From: Thiodiazotropha sp050305635 | GTDB taxonomy: Bacteria; Pseudomonadota; Gammaproteobacteria; Chromatiales; Chromatiaceae | Reading direction: 5' to 3' | Length of the DNA stretch: 64,000 nt | Assembly (NCBI GenBank): GCA_050305635.1 | Contig: JBNLFS010000065.1 | Span: forward strand, 1 to 64,000 | Part shown: one piece after another, positions 17,269-23,684 of the stretch | Layout of the letters: each line of letters opens with the position of its first letter | How positions within the stretch are numbered: position 1 is the stretch's first letter | Program-made: the position numbers and the translations under genes | The notes under the pieces: model-generated | Databases searched by the model: none | Told to the model about the DNA's origin: nothing | The model's input: the letters and a program-made list of their open reading frames with translations, nothing else

Positions 17269-17347
17269 CAAGAAAATCATGACGCTCACCATCGTTCGCT
17301 GGGACACTGTCGCTGTCGCGCCAGCGCCCCATATTTAGGCGTTAGCC
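17262..17347 (+). repeat. attC site 2
   Basis: It begins at TTCCTAACAAG over the ectC stop codon and ends at GGCG^TTAGCC (17341-17347). Length about 86 bp, with internal imperfect dyad (for example GGGACACTGTCGC / GCGCC). GTTAGCC is a consensus GTTRRRY core. Confidence 0.75.
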
Positions 17348-17370
17348 ATACAAAAAATCAGAGCGAAGTA

Positions 17371-17871
17371 ATGACCAGAAATCTATCTCCAACAATTGAT
17401 GTCTTATATCGAATAAAACGAGGGCTTTCTGGATATATTAGCTATTTGGCCGCGTGTGAGATGAATGAGGCATTTAGCGAATATGTGCTCTATGAGCCAG
17501 CTCTAAGAATTCTTACAGCGAGAGGCTTTCACGTAAAGTGTGAATATCCATGCCCAGGATTTAACAAAAATGGCCCGGGTGATTATAAAAAGATTGATTT
17601 CGTGGCAATGGGAAACACAGAGAAATTTGCAATTGAGGTGAAGTGGGTGAAAAAAGCAAAAATCAATGTTTCAGTTGATGTAGAGAAGCTACAAAAGTTT
17701 AATGAACACAATCATACGTCAAGAGCATTTCTTTGCGTATTTGGCCGGAAGAGCCATATCGAGAACTTAAGCTTGGGCAAAAACGGCTTAAAAGAGCAAG
17801 GAAAGGCAGTTTATGCAGAGTTCGGAGTTACTAAATATGGTTGCCGAATATACGAGCTTAAAAATGGCTAA
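17371..17871 (+). CDS. Integron cassette protein, PD-(D/E)XK nuclease-like
   Basis: A 166-residue protein. The segment YKKIDFVAMGNTEKFAIEVK (about residues 71-90) has the spacing of a PD-(D/E)XK core: Asp74 in strand 2 and E-V-K in strand 3. An N-terminal glutamate-containing helix (about 36-45) would fit the fold. It may be a restriction-type or repair endonuclease, but no methyltransferase is nearby, so the substrate is unknown. The gene ends inside attC 3 (stop at 17869) and is AT-rich. Confidence 0.65.
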   Translation: MTRNLSPTIDVLYRIKRGLSGYISYLAACEMNEAFSEYVLYEPALRILTARGFHVKCEYPCPGFNKNGPGDYKKIDFVAMGNTEKFAIEVKWVKKAKINVSVDVEKLQKFNEHNHTSRAFLCVFGRKSHIENLSLGKNGLKEQGKAVYAEFGVTKYGCRIYELKNG

Positions 17872-17936
17872 CCAGGCGCTCCACCCGACCAAAAACCGCG
17901 ATGTGGTTTTTGGTCGGGTGAGCTTGGTCGTTATAT
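17866..17936 (+). repeat. attC site 3
   Basis: GGCTAAC at 17866 and G^TTATAT at 17930-17936 flank a nearly perfect long hairpin, CACCCGACCAAAAACC / GGTTTTTGGTCGGGTG, around 7 loop bases. This is the clearest attC structure in the array (71 bp). Confidence 0.85.
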
Positions 17937-17946
17937 GTGGTAGGCC

Positions 17947-18573
17947 ATGATGGAAGAAAGGTTCAAAAGAGAGTCGATAAGCAATATTCTTAATCACCTA
18001 AGCAGAGATGATGCTCTGAGGATTGTTGCGCTCTCGCTAGCCGCGAATGACCTTAGTATAAATGTTGAAGCGCTTGGGAAATTCCCTGAATCAGAGAATA
18101 TATTCTTCTTTGTTACCTCTCTTTCGATCTTGCGTGAGCTCGCAAAGTTGGTAGCCGAAATAGAAGGTACCGCATTCCAAGGAAGAATGTCCGAGGATAC
18201 AATTAACATACTTAATGATGTGAAAGCATCATTAGCCTCATTTGAGGCAGGTAGCCTCGTAAAAGACACATTGAAGCCAATACGAGATGTAACATTCCAT
18301 TACTACCATTTAAATCAAAAGGGGGAAGTTGGAAAACTAATCGATCAGGCGTTATCTGAAGTAATAGAGAAAGACACCTTGGAGCTTGGGTTCTCAGATA
18401 AAATCAATTCTGCCATGGGGCAGCGCTATTTCTTTGCCGAGAATTTCAGGTCCAGCATACTGAAACAATTATTAAGTAGTGAGCTGGTCTCTGTCATCAG
18501 CTCGGCGTCTGTCAACATCGTTTCTTTGGTTGATTCGTTGCTTTCAGATCTCAAGGGAAATCATGAACAATAG
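17947..18573 (+). CDS. Integron cassette protein 4, hypothetical
   Basis: A 208-residue soluble, helical protein; start ATG 17947 or 17950 (MMEERF). No motif was recognised. The N-terminal half includes 'FFFVTSLSILRELAKLVAEIEG', and the middle has 'LKPIRDVTFHYYHLNQKGEVGKLIDQAL', which hints at a four-helix arrangement like HEPN or abortive-infection-type proteins, but the RxxxxH motif is not evident. It lies between attC 3 and attC 4 and shares the AT-rich composition of the array. Confidence 0.6.
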   Translation: MMEERFKRESISNILNHLSRDDALRIVALSLAANDLSINVEALGKFPESENIFFFVTSLSILRELAKLVAEIEGTAFQGRMSEDTINILNDVKASLASFEAGSLVKDTLKPIRDVTFHYYHLNQKGEVGKLIDQALSEVIEKDTLELGFSDKINSAMGQRYFFAENFRSSILKQLLSSELVSVISSASVNIVSLVDSLLSDLKGNHEQ

Positions 18574-18580
18574 AAATGCA

Positions 18581-18669
18581 TATAACAAGGCCATAAACAC
18601 GGACACCAAAAACTGCGCTAGTCGTTCCTCCCTGTGCAGTTTTTGTCTCCGGTTATGGCAGCGTTAAGG
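18581..18669 (+). repeat. attC site 4
   Basis: TATAACAAGGCCATA at 18581 pairs with TTATGGCAGCG^TTAAGG at the right end (core 18663-18669). Internal arms AAAAACTGC / GCAGTTTTT strengthen the fold. Length about 89 bp. Confidence 0.8.
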
Positions 18670-18718
18670 TATGAAAAATCGAGCTTGACTTCTAGCTAGG
18701 TGTACACACACTGTAAAT

Positions 18719-18980
18719 ATGATCTCGTTTGAATGGGACCAGGAAAAGCCAAGAAAATCTGAAGAAGCACGGCGTTTCATTTGTCGAGGCGAAGTCCATA
18801 TTCTTTGATGAAGAACATTCCTCTGAAGAAGATCGGTTCATCATGCTGGGTATGAGCAACCAGAGTCGCATTCTGGTGGTTTGCCACTGTGAGAGGGCTG
18901 ATGGTCATGTGATTCGTATCATTTCTGCGCGTAAAGCCACGAAGAAAGAGAGCGGGTTCTACCCCAAAGGTTCACTATGA
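18719..18980 (+). pseudogene. brnT: brnT-like toxin, frameshifted
   Basis: Two frames together give a BrnT protein. ATG 18719 reads MISFEWDQEK (the usual BrnT start), but from about 18745-18752 the homologous sequence continues in the next frame (QENLKKHGVSFVEAKSIFFD ... 'RIISARKATKKE'). A single-base indel therefore separates start from body. The remaining frame has only a TTG at 18729. BrnT is an RNase toxin regulated by stress; this copy is probably dead unless the base is an assembly error. It lies right after attC 4 and overlaps brnA by ATGA. Confidence 0.75.
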
Positions 18981-19204
18981 AATCGGAATATGATTTTTCC
19001 ACGATGAAGTCTCGAAAGAATCCATACGCATCAAAGCTGAAGAAGTCGGTAACGATTCGGCTCGGTGAAGATGTGATTGAGTACTTTAAGGAAATGGCAG
19101 AGGAAACCGGAATACCATACCAAAGCCTCATCAACCTGTATCTCCGAGATTGTGCGGCACAGCATCGGGAGATCGATCTTAGCTGGCAAATAAGACGGCC
19201 TTAA
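18977..19204 (+). CDS. brnA: BrnA-like antitoxin
   Basis: A 75-residue protein with the BrnA pattern 'DFSTMKSRKNPYASKLKKSVTIRL' and 'EYFKEMAEETGIPYQSLINLYLRDC', a ribbon-helix-helix DNA-binding antitoxin. It begins within the stop codon of brnT (ATGA). It is intact although its toxin is frameshifted. Just after the stop, TTAACAATGCCAT resembles the left arm of an attC, with ATGGCGTGG further on at about 19286, so the pair may once have been a cassette. Confidence 0.85.
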   Translation: MKSEYDFSTMKSRKNPYASKLKKSVTIRLGEDVIEYFKEMAEETGIPYQSLINLYLRDCAAQHREIDLSWQIRRP

Positions 19205-19250
19205 CAATGCCATACACACAAGGAGGGGTATCACTTGGACATCCATAATA

Positions 19251-19280
19251 ACGAAGGGGCCGATGGACCCTTCGTTTATT
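19251..19280 (+). terminator. Rho-independent terminator after brnTA
   Basis: Perfect 8-bp stem ACGAAGGG / CCCTTCGT with a 9-base loop, followed by TTATT. It lies 46 bp after brnA and would end transcription of the array; the reverse strand (AATAAACG...) also offers a weak signal for the convergent toxin-antitoxin locus. Confidence 0.65.
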
Positions 19281-19333
19281 AGTTCATGGCGTGGAGGGTC
19301 TGTTCTCCACATGCAGCCATCACAGCCAGAGAC

Positions 19334-19630
19334 TCAACGTTGTAAGTCCTCTGGCTTAAAATGCCGACGTTTGTGAAAGATGCCGTGGATATAGAGGGTG
19401 TCTTGCATCAGTTCATACATGATGCGGTAGGAGTACATGGCGATTTCACGCACATTTTCTTCACCGATTTCCGCTACCTTCCTACCGAGGTTGGGAGTTG
19501 TTAGCAGAATCTCCACTTTGTCTGTGATGTCCTGTACAACACGCGTGGCGTAGCGCTTGGAGTCGTGAGCGATGTACTGGTAGATGAGAGCAAGGTCTTA
19601 GCGCGCCGGTTTTGACCAGACGATTACCAC
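19334..19630 (-). pseudogene. parE: parE/relE-like toxin with internal stop codon
   Basis: Read from GTG 19630, which overlaps the antitoxin stop, the frame gives VVIVWSKPAR, then TAA (19598-19600), then DLALIYQYIAHDSKRY, TTPNLGRKVAEIGEENVREIAMYSYRIMYE and the C-terminal 'HGIFHKRRHFKPEDL'. This is the full ParE/RelE toxin pattern with a nonsense codon at the eleventh position. The residual open frame starting at 19516 lacks the N-terminal third. A point change from a sense codon (for example GAA) would explain it. Confidence 0.75.
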
Positions 19631-19809
19631 TGCTCGATCTCGCGCTTTAAATCCTCGTGGCTGATCACCTCGCCGCGCTCGATGGCTTCACGGCTCATAC
19701 GCAGTTTATCGATGACATAGAGACGGTACATGATCTCATCGATATCGGCATCGTCAGGTAGACGTTGGAGGGATTCCAGGGCTTCTTGTTTGAGTGTTTG
19801 TGATTGCAT
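19624..19809 (-). CDS. Antitoxin of ParE/RelE-type module
   Basis: A 61-residue protein (MQSQTLKQEALESL ... 'ADIDEIMYRLYVIDKLRMSREAIERGEVISHEDLKREIEQW'). It is the short acidic antitoxin usually found next to ParE/RelE toxins in proteobacteria. AGGAGC precedes the ATG. The toxin frame begins inside its stop codon. It remains intact while the toxin is interrupted. Confidence 0.78.
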   Translation of the reverse strand: MQSQTLKQEALESLQRLPDDADIDEIMYRLYVIDKLRMSREAIERGEVISHEDLKREIEQW

Positions 19810-19960
19810 GTTGAGTGCTCCTAATGTGTGGCGACTTTAGGGTTCGTTGCCTCATCATCGGCTATTGCGTGGTTAACACCAGACAATCGTTCATATAGTC
19901 AGCCGTGTCCCTGACTTAGTATGATCACTAGTCATAATAACCTCTCTAATATAAATTTGG

Positions 19961-20145
19961 GACACCCCTTCCTTGTTGACGGCGTGGATCTCTCGAATCT
20001 GCCGGACTCATTGATCTCAATAAATTCCCGGACTGCTTCGGAAGCCAGTTAAAGACTTGCTGCGCTGAGTGGCTGCGGCCAACTTATCCAGGCGGGTCTT
20101 AAGCTCGGGATCCCGATGGATGGTTACAGTAACCCCTCGGAATTG
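19961..20145 (-). pseudogene. CopG/ribbon-helix-helix antitoxin remnant
   Basis: The minus strand encodes VTVTIHRDPELKTRLDKL followed by AAATQRSKSL, a typical CopG-type start, which then loses frame. Further on, another frame gives RQIREIHAVNKEG, the usual end of the same family. Frameshifts in between destroy the gene. No adjacent toxin frame is left, so this is a second decayed toxin-antitoxin locus next to the parE pseudogene. Confidence 0.6.
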
Positions 20146-20251
20146 TCGTGAACACAACAGGGGTTGATGTTTCTGGCGTGGCTCCTACATCCATGTCGCT
20201 TGGCCGCAATTAATATTCATCATAAATTCAATGCGTTAGTCTCCTGTGGGC

Positions 20252-20276
20252 CGATTGGTATGCCGGTTGCATAACG
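20252..20276. promoter_or_regulatory. Possible second ModE-like half-operator upstream of modA
   Basis: The right half TGCATAACG (20268-20276) is identical to that of the palindrome at 23629-23653; the left half (CGATTGGTA) matches only 5 of 9. It lies 47 bp before the next site. Confidence 0.35.
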
Positions 20277-20298
20277 AAATGGGTGTTTGTCCACATTG

Positions 20299-20323
20299 CG
20301 TTATGCATTTGCTATGCATATCC
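20299..20323. promoter_or_regulatory. ModE-like operator upstream of modA
   Basis: CGTTATGCA-N7-TGCATATCC has the same 9-7-9 layout as the palindrome before the TonB receptor gene; its left half is identical and six bases of the right half match. It is 34 bp before the modA ATG. E. coli ModE sites have a comparable CGTTAT...ATAACG form, which supports molybdate-dependent control. Confidence 0.55.
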
Positions 20324-20356
20324 ATGCGGATGTCGGCTTCCGAAAAGGAGAACGGG

Positions 20357-21073
20357 ATGAAACGTCTGCTGATTCTGTTGTTACTGGTTCTGATGTCTGG
20401 GGAGGTTCCGGCCCAGGAGCCTTTGATGGTGGCCGCGGGAGCGGGTTACAAGAAACCGCTGCTGGCGCTCTATGAGGCATTCACCCGTGCCCGCGGTATA
20501 TCGGTCACACCGGTGTTCGGGAATATGCGCACGGTGATTGCGCAAAGCGAATCGAGTGGTCGGGTTGCCCTGGCGGTCGGGGATCGTGGGATTCTCAGCG
20601 CCACCGGGTTATATGACGAGATGATTGAACTCGGCCAAGGGCGGTTGGTTCTCGCCTGGGCCGGTACGCCTCCCAGCCAGGGTATTGAAGCGCTGCTGGA
20701 TGAGACGCTGGGGCCTATCGCGCTGCCGGATCCCAACAAGGCCATCTACGGGCGCGCCGCGGAGCAGTTTCTGAGCAACAGCGGATTGCGGGACCGGTTG
20801 GCTGCCCGTCTGTTAGTGCTGTCGACCGTACCCCAGGTCTCCTCCCATCTGGTGGCGGGCAGTGTCCAGGTGGGTTTCATCAATCTGACCGACGCACGGG
20901 CGTTGCACGGGCGCATTGGTGGGTACACGGAACTGCCGGTGGATCGGTATGAGCCGATCCGGATCGTGGCGGCGGTCGTGAAGGGGCAGTCGCTGCGTGA
21001 AGACGTGCGGCAGTTTGTCGAGTTTCTCGCAACACCCGAGAGCCGTGAAATACTCCATGAGGCCGGGCTTTGA
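20357..21073 (+). CDS. modA: Molybdate-type ABC transporter, periplasmic binding protein
   Basis: A 238-residue protein from ATG 20357, chosen because GGAG lies 7 bases before it and a signal peptide follows (MKRLLILLLLVLMSGEVPAQ); the frame is open upstream to 20246. The mature part has 'VAAGAGYKKPLLALYEAF', 'VFGNMRTVIAQ', 'ALPDPNKAIYGRAAEQFL' and 'STVPQVSSHLVAGSVQVGFINLTDA', the pattern of a ModA subfamily also seen in epsilonproteobacteria. It binds molybdate, or possibly tungstate, in the periplasm. The stop codon overlaps the modB start. Confidence 0.82.
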   Translation: MKRLLILLLLVLMSGEVPAQEPLMVAAGAGYKKPLLALYEAFTRARGISVTPVFGNMRTVIAQSESSGRVALAVGDRGILSATGLYDEMIELGQGRLVLAWAGTPPSQGIEALLDETLGPIALPDPNKAIYGRAAEQFLSNSGLRDRLAARLLVLSTVPQVSSHLVAGSVQVGFINLTDARALHGRIGGYTELPVDRYEPIRIVAAVVKGQSLREDVRQFVEFLATPESREILHEAGL

Positions 21074-21756
21074 GTCTCTCGTGGGCGGAGTGTGCGCCGG
21101 CTGCCATTGGGCTGAGTCTCCAGGTGGTGTTCGCTATGATCGCGTGCCAACTGATATTCGGTGTTGCCCTGGCCTGGCTGTTGAGCCGCCCCAGGTTGCC
21201 GGGCCGACTCATCTGGGAGAGTCTGATCTCCCTGCCCCTGGTGTTTCCGCCCATTGCGATCGGCTTTTTCCTCCTGCTGTTGCTGGGACGTCGAGGGACT
21301 TTCGGCCGTGTTCTGCATGACAGCATGGGTATCGACGTGGTGTTCTCGCCCCTTGGCGTCTATCTGGCCGCGCTGATCGCCGGCCTGCCGTTGATCGTGA
21401 AACCGGTGCAGGCGGCGATGCAAAGCAGCGCTGGAGAGCTGGCGGAGGCGGCCTATGTGCTGGGACGAGGCCGGTTCGCCACATTTTTTCTGGTGGTGCT
21501 TCCTAGTGTGCACGCCACCATCCTTGCGGGACTGGTGCTGGCCATCGGTCGGGCGCTGGGAGAGGTGGGCATCACATTGATGCTGGGCGGGAACATCGTC
21601 GGTCAGACCGAGACACTCTCGCTGGCGATCTACAACCGGGTGCTGGATGGGGATTTCGACTGTGCCATGCAGCTGTCCCTGCTGCTGGGTTGCGGTTCCC
21701 TGGTGTTGTTCGGGTTGATGCAATGGTTGGGCGGAGCGCGAAGCCTGAGGGTGTGA
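21070..21756 (+). CDS. modB: Molybdate ABC transporter permease
   Basis: A 228-residue membrane protein. It starts at TTG 21070, within TTGA overlapping the modA stop; no other start suits the N-terminus. About five TM helices are visible. The EAA-type cytoplasmic loop is 'ELAEAAYVLGRGRFATFFLVVLPSV' (about residues 122-146), which contacts ModC. 'SLPLVFPPIAIGFFLL' is typical of ModB. Translationally coupled with modA and 3 bp from modC. Confidence 0.88.
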   Translation: MSLSWAECAPAAIGLSLQVVFAMIACQLIFGVALAWLLSRPRLPGRLIWESLISLPLVFPPIAIGFFLLLLLGRRGTFGRVLHDSMGIDVVFSPLGVYLAALIAGLPLIVKPVQAAMQSSAGELAEAAYVLGRGRFATFFLVVLPSVHATILAGLVLAIGRALGEVGITLMLGGNIVGQTETLSLAIYNRVLDGDFDCAMQLSLLLGCGSLVLFGLMQWLGGARSLRV

Positions 21757-21759
21757 CGA

Positions 21760-22788
21760 ATGAACGGTCTGGATTTCAGTGTCAGGTTATCGCGATCAGG
21801 CTTCGATGCCTGGGCTGAAATGCAGCTACGGGCAGGTGAAACCACCGTACTGCTGGGTCCCTCCGGAGGCGGAAAAAGCACCTTGCTGCGGTCATTGGCC
21901 GGACTTGAACGTCCTCGCTCGGGGCGTATCGCACTGGGTGATCGGGTCTGGTTCGACAGCCGGCAGGGCATTCATCGCTCTGCAAGACAACGCAAAGCCG
22001 GCCTGATGTTTCAACACTATGCTCTGTTCCCCCATATGAGCGTGGTGCAGAACCTGGGATTCCCGCTGTCCGGCCTGAGTCGAAAATTACGCGGGGAGCA
22101 GGTGGCGCGGTGGCTCTCGGCGCTGGACATTCAGGATATCGCACAGGCCAGGCCGGAACACATCTCTGGTGGCCAACGTCAGCGGGTGGCCTTGGCCCGA
22201 ACCCTGGCGGCGGATCCGGATGTGCTGCTCCTCGATGAGCCGTTTTCCGCCGTGGACGGTGTGCTTCGGCATCAGTTGCGGGAGCTGTTTCGCGAAGTGG
22301 TACATGAACGTGCCCGCCCGGTGCTTCTGGTGACCCACGATCTTGAGGATGTCCGCGAACTGGCGGACCGGGTTGCGGTAATGACCGCGGGTCAAGTGTG
22401 CCGCTGCGGACCGGTGGCGGAAGTGCTGTCCGATCCCCGGGATCTGCAGGCCGCGCGGATACTGGGTTGGAAAAATCTGCTGCCGGTGGCCCGTTTCGAG
22501 GCCGGGGTGGCTCAGGGTTCCTGGGGATGCCTGCCCTTTTCCAGGCCTAAACGTAAAGGGCACTGCTGGTTGGGCGTAGAGCCCAGGCACTGGCGGATTG
22601 TCAGACGGGATGGCGTGCCGGTGACCGTCGAGCATCAGAGTCTGTTCGGTCCCTATCGGGAGATGACCTGCCGGTTGAGGGATGGCCGGAGGATCTATCT
22701 GCACCGACGCCATGACGAACCGGCCGTGAGTGTCGGAACCCGGCTGCAGCTCCAGGTACCTGCCGAACATCTCGTACTTTTAACCTGA
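21760..22788 (+). CDS. modC: Molybdate ABC transporter ATP-binding protein
   Basis: A 342-residue ATPase. Walker A is GPSGGGKST (about residues 33-41), the Q-loop lies in 'MFQHYALFPHMSV', the ABC signature is SGGQRQRVALA (about 137-147), Walker B is VLLLDEPFSAVD and the switch His is in LLVTHDLEDV. The C-terminal about 100 residues form a short TOBE/Mop-like oxyanion-binding domain. It powers ModB-mediated import. Confidence 0.9.
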   Translation: MNGLDFSVRLSRSGFDAWAEMQLRAGETTVLLGPSGGGKSTLLRSLAGLERPRSGRIALGDRVWFDSRQGIHRSARQRKAGLMFQHYALFPHMSVVQNLGFPLSGLSRKLRGEQVARWLSALDIQDIAQARPEHISGGQRQRVALARTLAADPDVLLLDEPFSAVDGVLRHQLRELFREVVHERARPVLLVTHDLEDVRELADRVAVMTAGQVCRCGPVAEVLSDPRDLQAARILGWKNLLPVARFEAGVAQGSWGCLPFSRPKRKGHCWLGVEPRHWRIVRRDGVPVTVEHQSLFGPYREMTCRLRDGRRIYLHRRHDEPAVSVGTRLQLQVPAEHLVLLT

Positions 22789-22861
22789 AACGGATTGACT
22801 GGATTGCAGGAGCGGCCCTGGTCGATCAAATGACGATTGACACATCGATGAGGATACAACC

Positions 22862-23461
22862 ATGTGCGGAAACGAAAACAGGACACAACACTCGGCGGGA
22901 CATTGTGGTTGCTCGCAGCATAACGTTAAGGGGCCTGAAACGGCTGACCGACTGATGCCACACCAGGTGGATCTGATCTTTCCCGATGTTCCGACACCGG
23001 ATCAACGGATCGTTGCAGAGGCGGGTGAGGATCGGTTGCGCAGACTGGTGCGCCGGCATCATGAACGTCTGGCGGTCTCTCCTGTGAGCGCGCTGATCGA
23101 TCAAACGCCCGAAGTGTTCGATAACACCGTGGAACGCATTGCGGACTTTGTGATCGAGCGATGCGGCGGCAAGGCTGCCTATACGCAGGAGCATGGCCAT
23201 GTGTGCATGCGGGTGAGGCACTTTCCCTTCAGCATCGATGAACAGGGCCGGGATGTCTGGTTGGGGGAACTGTTGCATGCCCTGATTGAAGTCGAGTTTC
23301 CCCCGTCATTACAGGCATCGTATTGGGCGTGGGTGGAGCCCATGTCCCTACGCATGATCAACCGACGGACCCGCAAGGCACAGCCGGTCCGTTATCCCTT
23401 TGCCAAGGTTGAACCCTTCTTGACATCAGCGGGTAAGCAGGTGAATCCGATCATCGGTTGA
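22862..23461 (+). CDS. Truncated haemoglobin (group 2-like) with Cys-rich N-terminus
   Basis: A 199-residue protein. Residues about 50-190 fit a 2-on-2 globin: 'LRRLVRRHHERL' (helix B), 'GGKAAYTQEHGHVCMRVRHFPF' with the proximal His in MRVRH, and 'RDVWLGELLHAL' with the family Trp in helix G. A forty-residue N-terminal extension contains CGNENRTQHSAGHCGC, a cluster of Cys and His that could bind metal. It lies 73 bp after modC on the same strand, so probably in the modABC operon. Truncated globins handle O2, NO or redox; the link with molybdate is open. Confidence 0.75.
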   Translation: MCGNENRTQHSAGHCGCSQHNVKGPETADRLMPHQVDLIFPDVPTPDQRIVAEAGEDRLRRLVRRHHERLAVSPVSALIDQTPEVFDNTVERIADFVIERCGGKAAYTQEHGHVCMRVRHFPFSIDEQGRDVWLGELLHALIEVEFPPSLQASYWAWVEPMSLRMINRRTRKAQPVRYPFAKVEPFLTSAGKQVNPIIG

Positions 23462-23628
23462 TGGGTGGGATGGAAGCAGACATTGGCTTGTATGGGTTAC
23501 GACAGATGTTGTGGCCTTGTCTGCTTTGTGTCTTCTGCTGTCGTGATGATCAGACAATTTTTCTTGTAATTACAGTAAGTAAACAAAGGATGGCCTGAGG
23601 CGGCATAGAACCTGCATTGGACTGTTAA

Positions 23629-23653
23629 CGTTATGCAGAATATTTGCATAACG
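23629..23653. promoter_or_regulatory. 25-bp perfect 9-7-9 palindrome before the TonB receptor operon
   Basis: CGTTATGCA (23629-23637), seven spacer bases, TGCATAACG (23645-23653). It is 31 bp before the receptor ATG, a repressor-like position. The same layout precedes modA, so one ModE-type regulator probably controls both units. Confidence 0.65.
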
Positions 23654-23684
23654 CTAGTTTTAAGTAGCAGTTAGGGACAGTCCA

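Noticed and set aside
19204..19295. Fifth attC after brnA
   Set aside because: The left arm TTAACAATGCCAT fits, but the right end reads ATGGCGTGG instead of a GTT core; at best a decayed site.
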